Below, piece after piece: positions 19,366 to 27,297 of a stretch of DNA of 64,000 nucleotides (the first letter of the stretch is position 1; the number at the start of each line of letters is the position of its first letter). The DNA lies in contig NZ_CVTD020000010.1 of the NCBI RefSeq assembly GCF_002904165.1, positions 124,001 through 188,000 of the forward strand, given 5' to 3'. Under the pieces are notes generated by a model. It was not told the DNA's origin. It saw nothing but the letters and a program-made list of their open reading frames with translations, and did no database searches. The position numbers and the translations under genes were made by a program. Origin of the DNA: Herbinix hemicellulosilytica (GTDB lineage: Bacteria > Bacillota > Clostridia > Lachnospirales > Lachnospiraceae).

Positions 19366-19394
19366 TTGACATATGTGATTTTATTTAGTATAGT
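19366..19394 (+). promoter_or_regulatory. Predicted sigma-A promoter of the marR operon
   Basis: TTGACA (19366-19371) and TATAGT (19389-19394) are 17 bp apart. The -10 lies inside a 42-bp palindrome, so repressor binding would directly block RNA polymerase. Confidence 0.75.
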
Positions 19395-19420
19395 TCTATA
19401 TAGAACAATACTAAATAAAA
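19379..19420. promoter_or_regulatory. 42-bp near-perfect palindromic operator, likely for the adjacent MarR protein
   Basis: The left arm TTTTATTTAGTAT (19379-19391), the central palindrome GTTCTATATAGAAC (19393-19406) and the right arm ATACTAAATAAAA (19408-19420) are symmetric about 19399/19400. The only exception is the A/A pair at 19392 and 19407. Twenty of 21 positions match, far beyond a typical 16-20-bp MarR site, and may hold two dimers. Confidence 0.7.
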
Positions 19421-19451
19421 CAATATCATATAAAACTATATTATATAAGAG

Positions 19452-19895
19452 GTGAGAATAACGAAAACTTATGGTGGCTTCCTTATATCCCAGGTACAGC
19501 ATTTGAGCGGAAGAGTTTTTGAAAAGCTGTTAAAAGAATGTGGCGTTGATGTTTTTAACGGGGCTCAGGGACGTATACTTTATGTACTTTGGGAACATGG
19601 ACAGTTAACTATTACTGAGATCGGGCATTTGACTTCTTTGGCTAAATCAACACTTACTGCTATGTTAGACAGGATGGAAGCGGAAGGGTTGATAGAAAGA
19701 ATACCTGATAAGAAAAATCGCAGGCAGATTCTGATATCAGTAACAGAAAAAGCAAAAGGATACAGGGAAAAGTATAACTGGGTATCGGACAAGATGAGCG
19801 AAATATTTTATGACGGTTTTTCAGATGCTGAGATTATCGAATTTGAAAAGCAATTAAGAAGAATAATAAGAAATCTTGAAAAGGAAGGAGTATAA
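19452..19895 (+). CDS. MarR family transcriptional regulator
   Basis: This winged-helix regulator of about 145 residues has the MarR core LTITEIGHLTSLAKSTLTAMLDRMEAEGLIER (about residues 52-84) and the wing segment DKKNRRQILISVT. The annotated GTG at 19452 lies inside the ribosome site AGAGGTGAG. The best-spaced codon is an ACG at 19461, where an ATG would be expected, so the real start may be non-standard. The gene sits behind a 42-bp palindrome that overlaps its promoter, which implies autorepression. It is followed after 4 bp by a flavin-reductase-like gene, its probable regulatory target. Confidence 0.87.
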   Translation: MRITKTYGGFLISQVQHLSGRVFEKLLKECGVDVFNGAQGRILYVLWEHGQLTITEIGHLTSLAKSTLTAMLDRMEAEGLIERIPDKKNRRQILISVTEKAKGYREKYNWVSDKMSEIFYDGFSDAEIIEFEKQLRRIIRNLEKEGV

Positions 19896-19899
19896 GTAT

Positions 19900-20487
19900 A
19901 TGGAAAAAATATCGGTAAGCCCGCAAAATAATTTTTGCCCTCAAACATTGTTTATGTATGGCACATATCGGGAGGACGGAACACCGAATTTCGGCCTGTT
20001 TTGCTGGTTCAGTTACTTCTGGGACGGCGAGTTGGGAGTTATGGCCTGCATCGGAGGTGAAAAATTAACTAAAGACCGTATCCGGGAAACGAAAGTATTT
20101 TCCGCCAACCTGGTAACAGAATCTATGCTTCCGATTGCGGATTATTTAGGTAACAATGAAGGATACAATAAGGAAAAAATGAATATTCCGCTTGAAACCG
20201 AACGGGGCGCTGTATTAAATGTTCCTGTACTTAAAGATAGCCCCTGGGTGTTTGAACTTGAAGTTTTTCAATCCATTTCCTTTAACGGCAGTGACGTATT
20301 TCTGTGTAAGATCCGCAATACATTGGTTGCAAAAGAACTTAAGGATAATTCAATAGATGTGGACGAACGGTTGCGTATGGCTGCTCCTGTAACATGGATC
20401 GGAGAGGGACAATATTATACGTTAAACCATGAAACTTTAGGAAAAACCGGTAACTGGAAGGACCTATATGGGAAGAATAAAGTATAA
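19900..20487 (+). CDS. Flavin reductase-like FMN-binding protein
   Basis: The 195-residue protein has the split-barrel flavin reductase fold: CPQTLFMYGTYREDG and PNFGLFCWFSYFWDG at the start, then KDRIRETKVFSANLV and a C-terminal YYTLN. Such proteins bind FMN and often reduce flavins or quinones. I use the ATG at 19900, with AAGGAAGGAG 10 bp before it, rather than the upstream TTG at 19876. Co-transcription with marR suggests induction by a small aromatic or redox-active compound. The closest reaction cannot be named. Confidence 0.82.
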   Translation: MEKISVSPQNNFCPQTLFMYGTYREDGTPNFGLFCWFSYFWDGELGVMACIGGEKLTKDRIRETKVFSANLVTESMLPIADYLGNNEGYNKEKMNIPLETERGAVLNVPVLKDSPWVFELEVFQSISFNGSDVFLCKIRNTLVAKELKDNSIDVDERLRMAAPVTWIGEGQYYTLNHETLGKTGNWKDLYGKNKV

Positions 20488-20669
20488 AAAATATAATTAC
20501 ATATTTTAAGTTTTCTAAGTCAGTGGATTATTAGGTTATCATATTCGACGGACTGATTTGATTATGTTTTGCTAGTCTTCTTATTGTGCGAAACAGTTAC
20601 TGTTTAATCAACCAAAGTGTGGGGACATCATTGATCGGGTTTGGCAGTTATCATAAGTAAAGTTTTATT

Positions 20670-20708
20670 CCCTCGATATGAAATGTAAATACATATCGGG
20701 GGTATTTT
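20670..20708 (+). terminator. Intrinsic terminator after the marR operon
   Basis: CCCTCGATATG (20670-20680) pairs with CATATCGGGGG (20692-20702), one T-G pair included, followed by TATTTTTATG. The rest of the 421-bp gap 20488-20908 shows no gene; a TTGACA at 20742 lacks a good -10. Confidence 0.75.
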
Positions 20709-20908
20709 TATGTGAAATTTAAACAATGTATATGTAAACGGTTGACAGCTTAACAGGGTTTATTTTTATTATTGATTATGTAATTAAAAGTGACGTTTAT
20801 ATGTGGGTAATAAATTTTACTATAACAAATTTTACTATAATAAATAATAAATTAAACCCGCACATTTGTCCGTCATGGCTCGTTATACATTATAGAAAGG
20901 GGGTTCCT

Positions 20909-21376
20909 ATGTCGTTAAGTATACATGATCAGTATGATAAGATATACAAATATTGCTATTTTAAAGTGAAAGATAAACAGACTGCGGAAGATTTGACGCA
21001 AGAAACTTTTCTTAGATATTTCAGTCAGAAATCCTACATAAACAAAGGGAAGCCCCTTGCTTATCTATATACTATAGCAAAAAACCTGTGCATTGATTTT
21101 TATAGAAAAAGCGGCAGGGATGAAAGGCTTAATGAGGAAGTTCCTGCAAATGATGAGGTTACGGCATTTGAAACCAGCTATGCTGTTAAGCAGGCAGTAT
21201 CAACACTGCCCGTCGAATTACAGGAAATGCTTCTGCTTCGGTATGCAAATGAACTTAGTATAAACGAAATAGCCCAAATTATGAATATATCCCGTTTTTC
21301 AGTTTACCGTAGGCTTAATAAGGCTTTGGATTTATTAAAAGGTGTCCTTAGAAAGGAGGACTTTAATGAAATATAA
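20909..21376 (+). CDS. ECF-type RNA polymerase sigma factor
   Basis: The 155-residue protein has only regions 2 and 4. Region 2 (YKYCYFKVKDKQTAEDLTQE, then FLRYF) mediates core and -10 binding. Region 4 (LPVELQEMLLLRYANELS, then INEIAQIMNISRFSVYRRLN) is the -35-binding helix-turn-helix. The ATG at 20909 has AAAGGGGG at a good distance; the longer frame starting at 20801 lacks one. It overlaps the next gene by 11 bp and heads a four-gene operon with a membrane protein and an ABC transporter. The membrane protein is the likely partner or anti-sigma factor. Confidence 0.9.
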   Translation: MSLSIHDQYDKIYKYCYFKVKDKQTAEDLTQETFLRYFSQKSYINKGKPLAYLYTIAKNLCIDFYRKSGRDERLNEEVPANDEVTAFETSYAVKQAVSTLPVELQEMLLLRYANELSINEIAQIMNISRFSVYRRLNKALDLLKGVLRKEDFNEI

Positions 21377-22097
21377 ATTAAAAAAAGAGTTAAAAACGGT
21401 CTTTGATGCGCCGGCGCCGGCAAGAAAAGAGGAGTTTATAAACCTACTGGAATACCCGAAAGCAAACAGATTAGATTTTTTTATTAGTCAGATTGGATAT
21501 ATAAGAAAACGGGTTTGGATTTTGTCGTTACTGTTGTTTATTGGTACGTTAATTGGCCTATATTTTTCTGGGGCTTCATACTCATTTGTTTGGGTTGTAT
21601 CTTCGGTTTTGCCGTTTGTTTCTCTTGTGACCATAAGCGAGATAGCAAGAAGTATCACATACAACATGGATGAACTTGAGATGAGCTGCAAATACAACCT
21701 TTTGGAAGTAAGCCTAATTCGTATTGGAATATTGGGAGTAGTCAATCTGGCTGTATTTATCGGTATACTATTGTTATTATCCGGTAAGACGGATTTGGGG
21801 TTTATCAGATTAGGTATTTATTTGTCGACCCCATATTTGCTGAACTGCTACGGTTCTTTATTTGTCATAAACCGCTCAAAAAGCAGGGATACTGTTTATA
21901 TTTGCGGCAGTGTTACGGCTTTGGTAAGTATTTTAAATTCTCTGATTTCAATCCGGATATATGATATCTATTTAGAAAGAAACAGGATGTTTTGGGCTAT
22001 AGCGTTCATTATGTTTGCTGTTTTAAGTTTGAAAGAAATCGTAAAGTTTATTAAGAGAATGGAGGATTTAAAGTGGAACTCGTCATTGACCGCTTAA
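21366..22097 (+). CDS. Six-helix membrane protein, possible anti-sigma or signal partner of the ECF sigma factor
   Basis: The 243-residue product has a charged N-terminus of about 45 residues (KKELKTVFDAPAPARKEEFINLL, in two pieces) and about six membrane helices between 50 and 235. No known anti-sigma domain is obvious. The first 45 residues look like the short cytosolic segment of ECF-associated membrane regulators. It starts at an ATG preceded by AAAGGAGG, inside the sigma gene's end, and overlaps the ATPase gene by 25 bp, so expression of all four genes is locked together. Function is inferred from context only. Confidence 0.68.
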   Translation: MKYKLKKELKTVFDAPAPARKEEFINLLEYPKANRLDFFISQIGYIRKRVWILSLLLFIGTLIGLYFSGASYSFVWVVSSVLPFVSLVTISEIARSITYNMDELEMSCKYNLLEVSLIRIGILGVVNLAVFIGILLLLSGKTDLGFIRLGIYLSTPYLLNCYGSLFVINRSKSRDTVYICGSVTALVSILNSLISIRIYDIYLERNRMFWAIAFIMFAVLSLKEIVKFIKRMEDLKWNSSLTA

Positions 22098-22963
22098 GCA
22101 AACATTACAAAAATAAGATGGCCGTAGACCGTGTTTCATTGACCCTAAAAGAAGGAGTTTACGGTCTGCTTGGGGCAAACGGTTCGGGAAAGACAACTTT
22201 AATGAGAATGATATGCGGAGTTTTAAAGCCTACAAGCGGGGAGGTTAAATTCAACGGAATAGATGTAAGTGAAGAAAAGTTCAGAGATTTGTTAGGCTAT
22301 CTTCCTCAGGATTTCGGATATTATCCGGAGTTTACAGCTTATGATTTTTTGCTTTACCTGTCAAGCTTAAAAGGGCTTACAAGGCAACGAGCCAAAGATA
22401 GGACGTCTGAACTTTTAAAGTTGGTGGGCCTTTCGGATGTAGCTAAAAAGAAAATAAAATCATTTTCCGGAGGAATGAAACAGCGTTTAGGCATAGCCCA
22501 AGCCCTGTTAAATAATCCTAAAATATTGGTTTTGGATGAACCTACGGCAGGTCTTGATCCAAATGAACGAGTTCGGTTCAGGAATCTGATATCAAGACTT
22601 GGAAAGGATAGAATAGTACTGCTGTCGACTCATATTGTTTCTGATGTCGAATATATAGCTTCAACTATTTTATTAATGAAAAACGGGCAAATTATACATA
22701 AAGGCCCTCTTGAAGAGATTATTCGTCCGATTGAAGGAAAAGTTTTTGAATGCCTTGTGGATTGTAATACGGCAGAATATCTGATTGCTAATTACCCGAT
22801 TATAAATGTCAGGGAAGAAAAGGACAAAACGTTTTTACGCCTTGTGGCAGAAAAAGCCCCATGTAAGGAAGCTAAAGCGGTTACGGCAGTTTTGGAAGAT
22901 CTGTACCTGTATTACTTTAACAAGGAGGCAAACAAGAGTGAGCAGTTATATGGAATTAATTAA
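22073..22963 (+). CDS. ABC transporter ATP-binding protein
   Basis: The 296-residue ATPase has Walker A GANGSGKT (34-41), Q-loop LPQDFGYYPEF, signature FSGGMKQRLG and Walker B ILVLDEPTAGLDP. A C-terminal extension of about 80 residues resembles that of drug- or lantibiotic-type exporters. The start is a GTG with GGAGG 8 bp upstream. It pairs with the permease that begins inside its last codons. Substrate is unknown. The association with an ECF sigma factor suggests cell-envelope stress response. Confidence 0.9.
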   Translation: MELVIDRLSKHYKNKMAVDRVSLTLKEGVYGLLGANGSGKTTLMRMICGVLKPTSGEVKFNGIDVSEEKFRDLLGYLPQDFGYYPEFTAYDFLLYLSSLKGLTRQRAKDRTSELLKLVGLSDVAKKKIKSFSGGMKQRLGIAQALLNNPKILVLDEPTAGLDPNERVRFRNLISRLGKDRIVLLSTHIVSDVEYIASTILLMKNGQIIHKGPLEEIIRPIEGKVFECLVDCNTAEYLIANYPIINVREEKDKTFLRLVAEKAPCKEAKAVTAVLEDLYLYYFNKEANKSEQLYGIN

Positions 22964-24140
22964 ATTTGAATATAAAAAAATATTTAAAAAACGCAGTACT
23001 GTAATTATTTTGATAATCGGTATTATTCTTACGGTTATAAGCAGTGTAGGGACTTTATTGGGGAATTACTATATTGAAGGAGAGGTATTTGAAGGCAATT
23101 ATGAAGGCATGAAAAAAGACAGGGCATATAAAAGAAGGCTATCGGGACGGGAAATCAACGCCGATTTGCTTTCGGAAGCAATAGAAGCATATTCCCGTAT
23201 TCCGTTTACCGAAGGGATATATCATAACACCGAAGAATATCAGAAATACGCCAGACCTTACAACGAAATTTACGGAATAATCAGAAAAGTTTATGATATA
23301 GACAATATAAGACAACTGGGTTCTATTCCGAGAGAAAAGCTTTATGATTTTTATGCGGTACGTCAAAGGGTGGTAGAAAAAATTATAGAAAATACAGCGA
23401 TGAATGACAGGGAGAAAGAAAATTCCATAATCTTAAGCAGAAAAGTAAAGACTCCGTTTATTTATTCCTATATAGACGGATATCAGAGATTCATTACGCA
23501 AATGAACACAACAGCCATAATTATCTGCTTTATCTGTATCATATGCATTTCTCCCTTGTTTGCCGGTGAATATGCTGAAGGAATGGACGGACTGGTGTTT
23601 TCAGCTAAATACGGGAAAAGCAAAATGATTTATGCCAAAATAATTACAGGTATTACATTTACCATACTGATAAGCCTACTGTTTACATTTGTAACTTATC
23701 TTACGGTAATGCCCATTTTCGGGTGGGATGGCAGCGGTACTCCGATACAACAGTATTTGCCATTTACGATAGACCCGTTTACCTTCGGTCAGGTTGCCAT
23801 GTTATATTCCATAATGATTTTAGGAGGAAATATATTGTCATCTGCGATTACGATGGCCCTGTCTGCAAAATTAAAATCTCCTTTTTTGGTACTTGTAATA
23901 ATGACGGCCATTACGATTGTTCCGGGTTTTATAAATGTTTCTGAAAATGTACTGTGGTTATACCATTTAATCAAGCTGATACCGGTAAAAATGTTCAACC
24001 TGGGAAATATTATAGATGTTTATTCTATTGATATTTTTGGGCTGATTTTAAGGCCATATGAGTTAATTATTATTTTTGCCTTTATAGCCGGTATAGCATT
24101 GCTGCCTTTGGCATACAGATGCTTTAAGAATCATAAATGA
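22938..24140 (+). CDS. ABC-2 type permease
   Basis: The 400-residue product has an N-terminal membrane helix (about 18-40). An extracytoplasmic stretch of about 170 residues follows, and then five or more helices in the second half (FICIICISPLFAGEYAEG marks the ABC-2 loop). I choose the GTG at 22938: AAGGAGG lies 9 bp upstream. An ATG at 22950 is further away, and the 44-residue longer frame would be mostly an overlap with the ATPase. The large loop suggests a ligand-sensing or substrate-presenting role. Confidence 0.85.
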   Translation: MSSYMELIKFEYKKIFKKRSTVIILIIGIILTVISSVGTLLGNYYIEGEVFEGNYEGMKKDRAYKRRLSGREINADLLSEAIEAYSRIPFTEGIYHNTEEYQKYARPYNEIYGIIRKVYDIDNIRQLGSIPREKLYDFYAVRQRVVEKIIENTAMNDREKENSIILSRKVKTPFIYSYIDGYQRFITQMNTTAIIICFICIICISPLFAGEYAEGMDGLVFSAKYGKSKMIYAKIITGITFTILISLLFTFVTYLTVMPIFGWDGSGTPIQQYLPFTIDPFTFGQVAMLYSIMILGGNILSSAITMALSAKLKSPFLVLVIMTAITIVPGFINVSENVLWLYHLIKLIPVKMFNLGNIIDVYSIDIFGLILRPYELIIIFAFIAGIALLPLAYRCFKNHK

Positions 24141-24258
24141 ATAAGTAAATTGTTTATAGAAGAATATATCGACAAATGATAATTCATAAATGAAAGCTAA
24201 ATAAACCGGCAAATCTTTAATCAAAATTAGAATCTGATTATCAGGCAGGCAAAAAATA

Positions 24259-24301
24259 GCAGGGAACATTTTTTAGTTAATCTTATGTTCCCTGCATCTT
24301 T
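24259..24301. terminator. Bidirectional terminator between the ABC operon and amt
   Basis: GCAGGGAACAT (24259-24269) pairs with ATGTTCCCTGC (24285-24295). T-rich sequence follows on the plus strand (ATCTTTTTAT), and an A6 on the other side serves as the T-tract for the minus strand. It would stop both convergent transcripts. Confidence 0.85.
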
Positions 24302-24391
24302 TTATATTCTCACAGATAAATCCGTTTTTGATTAAGCTGATTTAGGTGCGGTCGTATGAAAGCAGCGAGGTTGTGACAGGATAAATTTATT

Positions 24392-26161
24392 TTATTCTTC
24401 ATCCTGCAGTGCATCATAACCTTCTTCGCCGGTCCTGATTTTTATTACGTTTTCTACATCGTAAATAAAGATTTTACCGTCGCCCATATTGCCTGTATAA
24501 AGTGAATTTTTAACCGTATCTACCACTGTTTCAACCGGTATCTTGCATACTACGATGTCAACCTGTACTTTAGGAAGCAGTCTGGTTTTTACCGGAACAC
24601 CGCGGTAATATTCTTCGTGACCTTTCTGCATACCATATCCAAGAACATTGGTTACAGTAAGACCTGTTATACCGATTTTATCCAGAGCTGTCTGTAGTTG
24701 TGTAAACTTATCCTGGTTGGTGATAACGGTTACTTTTGTAATCTTAGCTCCGGGGCGTGCCTTGTTGACTACCGGAATTGCATCATCAACTGATACCTTG
24801 CCGGAAGCAGTTTCAGAAGCTGCAACCGCACTTACCGGGTGACCTATTGCCGCTATCATGTCTCCGTTTCCGTTGACCGGAGCCATAATAGGAGCTACGA
24901 TTGCAAAATCAGGATATGCGCTATTTCCGTGTTCACCGATATCAAGGCCCTGAATTTCTTCTTCAAGACTGACACGAATGCCCATAGTCTTTTTAATAAG
25001 TAACCATACAACCGATGATGATACAAATACAAATACACCAACAGCTATAATACCGAGAAGTTCAGCTTTAAGCAGAGAAAAACCGCCGCCATAGAATAGA
25101 CCGCTTACTGTTGAAAGGCTGGTTACGCCTTCCTGTGCAAAGAGGCCGACGCATATTGTACCGAATACACCGCAAACTAAATGTACGGAAGTGGCACCTA
25201 CTGGGTCATCAACCTTTATGCGGTCAAAGAAAAGTACTGCAAATACAACGATAACGCCTGCTATAGCACCGATGATTAATGAACTTCCGACACTGACATA
25301 TGCACAGCTGCCCGTGATTCCTACCAAGCCTGCAAGACAGCCGTTGATGGTCATGCCAAGATCAGGCTTACCGATGAAGAGCCAGGATGTGGCGGTAGCA
25401 GTAAGTACAGCAGCTATGGCAGCGGTGTTTGTGGTTACCAGGATATGCACAACATCTGCCGGATTTTGAAAACTCATTGTTGAACCGGGGTTAAAACCAA
25501 ACCATCCAAGCCACAGGACGAAAAGGCCGATTACAGCCAGAGCCATGCTATGCCCGGGAATGGCTTTGGGTTTTCCGTCTTTGTCATATTTACCGTAACG
25601 GGGGCCAAGTATGATGGCACCGGAAAGGGCAGCCCATCCACCTACAGAATGAACTACTGTATCACCCGCAAAATCCAGGAAACCAAGGTCAGCCAGCCAG
25701 CCGCCGCCCCAGATCCAGTGACCGACGATCGGATAAATTACAAGAGTCAGTATAAAGGAGAATACTATAAAGGATATATATTTTACACGTTCTGCTACCG
25801 CACCGGATACGATAGTTGCTGCGGTACCGCAGAACACAAGCTGGAAGAAGAATTTTCCCCAGAACGGTACGCTTGATGTAAGTGTATCTTTATAGTATGA
25901 TAAATCAGAACTACCTAAAATAAAAAGATGTTCTGTACCGACAAGGGGATTGTCTCCGCCAAACATCAGCCCCCATCCAAGCAGCATAAAACCAAGTGAA
26001 GAAACTGCAAAAACGATAAAGTTTTTAGATAAGATGTTAACGGTGTTTTTTGATCTGGCAAAACCTGATTCTACTGCTGCGAAACCCAGGTTCATAAAGA
26101 ATACCAATACTGCCGCAAGTACTACCCAAATAGTATCAACTATCATAACATAATCCATCAA
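24392..26161 (-). CDS. Ammonium transporter fused to a PII regulatory domain (Amt-PII)
   Basis: The 589-residue protein has an Amt channel (residues 1 to about 420, eleven helices) with ESGFARSKN and VHSVGGWAALSGA carrying the first of the twin histidines, and TSVHLVCGVFG the second. A C-terminal PII domain (about 470-589) follows, with T-loop GHEEYYRGVPVK and the ATP/2-oxoglutarate-binding end GDGKIFIYDVENVIKIRTGEEG. Normally AmtB and GlnK are separate proteins that bind reversibly; here the gate is tethered. A roughly 50-residue Ala/Pro/Val-rich linker joins them. It stands alone and is preceded by a structured leader. Confidence 0.93.
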   Translation of the reverse strand: MMDYVMIVDTIWVVLAAVLVFFMNLGFAAVESGFARSKNTVNILSKNFIVFAVSSLGFMLLGWGLMFGGDNPLVGTEHLFILGSSDLSYYKDTLTSSVPFWGKFFFQLVFCGTAATIVSGAVAERVKYISFIVFSFILTLVIYPIVGHWIWGGGWLADLGFLDFAGDTVVHSVGGWAALSGAIILGPRYGKYDKDGKPKAIPGHSMALAVIGLFVLWLGWFGFNPGSTMSFQNPADVVHILVTTNTAAIAAVLTATATSWLFIGKPDLGMTINGCLAGLVGITGSCAYVSVGSSLIIGAIAGVIVVFAVLFFDRIKVDDPVGATSVHLVCGVFGTICVGLFAQEGVTSLSTVSGLFYGGGFSLLKAELLGIIAVGVFVFVSSSVVWLLIKKTMGIRVSLEEEIQGLDIGEHGNSAYPDFAIVAPIMAPVNGNGDMIAAIGHPVSAVAASETASGKVSVDDAIPVVNKARPGAKITKVTVITNQDKFTQLQTALDKIGITGLTVTNVLGYGMQKGHEEYYRGVPVKTRLLPKVQVDIVVCKIPVETVVDTVKNSLYTGNMGDGKIFIYDVENVIKIRTGEEGYDALQDEE

Positions 26162-26183
26162 TCATTCCTCCTTAAAATTAGTT

Positions 26184-26227
26184 AAGGGCGTGTATTTTAT
26201 TGAATTGACAATAAAACACACGCCCTT
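26184..26227 (-). promoter_or_regulatory. Long hairpin in the amt 5' leader
   Basis: On the minus strand two 19-base arms (26227-26209 and 26202-26184) pair with one mismatch around a 6-base loop, beginning AAGGGCGTGTG and ending ACGCCCTT. The hairpin ends about 20 nt before the AAGGAGG of amt. It lacks a following T-run, so it is more likely regulatory or stabilising than a terminator. Confidence 0.6.
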
Positions 26228-26321
26228 GTGCGAATTAATTTTTAATATGTTTTTTTTAAATAGATAGAATTCCTGTCACACCCAGTCTGAAATTCCGTAT
26301 GTTAATTAAGATTAAATAAAC

Positions 26322-26439
26322 AGTGTAAATGACCGCACTTCTTATTAATCCGGTAAATTCCTAGATTTATCCACACCCTTTCCCCTGATAATATTTATGG
26401 CGCTGTCAGCTATTGCCAACAGCGCCATTGCTTTACACT
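26322..26439 (-). ncRNA. Structured leader RNA domain upstream of the Amt-PII gene
   Basis: On the minus strand AGTGTAAA (26439-26432) can close on TTTACACT (26329-26322), forming a domain of about 118 nt. Inside are the hairpin ATGGCGCTGT/ACAGCGCCAT (26428-26419 with 26406-26397) and a second one, GG(A)TAAAT-CTAGGA-ATTTACC. A multi-helix domain closed by a base-paired P1 is typical of riboswitches. It does not match a motif I recognise, and the hexaloop lacks the ANTAR consensus A at position 1. Confidence 0.45.
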
Positions 26440-26456
26440 TACTTATATTATATTCA

Positions 26457-26485
26457 ATAATAACTAAATGTGTTTTTTCTGTCAA
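26457..26485 (-). promoter_or_regulatory. Predicted sigma-A promoter of amt
   Basis: On the minus strand TTGACA (26485-26480) and TATTAT (26462-26457) are 17 bp apart. Transcription would begin about 26450, giving a leader of roughly 290 nt before the amt ATG. Between this site and the DUF2318 gene at 26770 (26486-26769) the sequence is AT-rich with no other recognisable feature. Confidence 0.75.
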
Positions 26486-26769
26486 TATAAAATTACTATA
26501 ATTTTAAAAAAAATATTACAAATTTTTGTTGGTAAAATATACCATAAATCAATAAAGCAAGTTATTAAGGGGATATGCTAATATTATATTAATTTTATAA
26601 TGTCCGGTGCAAATAAAAATAAAAATTAAGACAAAGCAATAGTAGCATTTTATAAGTAAAAATACCAATTTTATAATAAACTAAAATGGCTTATCTTCAT
26701 AAAATCTTCACAAAAATTTGATATATTTAAATAAAGGCAAGTAAAAATATATGTAAAGGTGGTTTTTAA

Positions 26770-27267
26770 ATGGGAAAGTCAAAGCTTTCGGTTAAGAATG
26801 TTCATAAAACTAAAAAGACGGTATTTGTTGCAGCCGGTATTATTGCAGTTGTAATAACAGGTTTTATTTTTACAAAATTCAATTCTAAAGGAAATGTTCA
26901 GGAAGATTTAATAATACTTAAAAGTGAAATCTCAGATAATGTTAAATTTTATCCATATAAATCGGGAAAGACAAATATGGAGGTTATGGCAGTAAGGGCA
27001 AGTGACGGAACTATTAGAACGGCATTTAATACCTGTCAGATTTGCTATGATTCCGGCAGAGGGTATTATAAGCAGGAAGGTGACAAATTAGTATGCCAAA
27101 ATTGCGGCAACAGATTTAGCCTGGATCAGTTGGAAAAGCTAAAAGGAGGCTGTAATCCTGTACCAATTACTAAAGAATATAAAACAGAGGATGATGAGGT
27201 TATCGTAATTTCCCAAGCATTCATGGATGCAAATAAGGGTTTGTTCGGAAATTGGAAAAAGCAATAA
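26770..27267 (+). CDS. DUF2318 domain protein, membrane-anchored
   Basis: The 165-residue protein has one N-terminal membrane helix (about 17-35) and an outer domain with two CxxC pairs: C89/C92 in FNTCQICYDSGRGYY and C109/C112 in LVCQNCGNRF. A further GGCNPVPI matches the DUF2318 family. Family members are found with iron or other metal transport systems and probably bind metal or haem outside the membrane. It lies 30 bp before the HMA/SafE gene, which suggests a shared role in metal handling. No Fur box was seen directly in front. Confidence 0.82.
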   Translation: MGKSKLSVKNVHKTKKTVFVAAGIIAVVITGFIFTKFNSKGNVQEDLIILKSEISDNVKFYPYKSGKTNMEVMAVRASDGTIRTAFNTCQICYDSGRGYYKQEGDKLVCQNCGNRFSLDQLEKLKGGCNPVPITKEYKTEDDEVIVISQAFMDANKGLFGNWKKQ

Positions 27268-27297
27268 ATACACGTCAAAAAAACAGGTGGGATGCAA

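Noticed and set aside
26322-26439. ANTAR-type antitermination RNA for amt
   Set aside because: The hexaloop CTAGGA lacks the conserved A at position 1 and the two hairpins are not adjacent as required.
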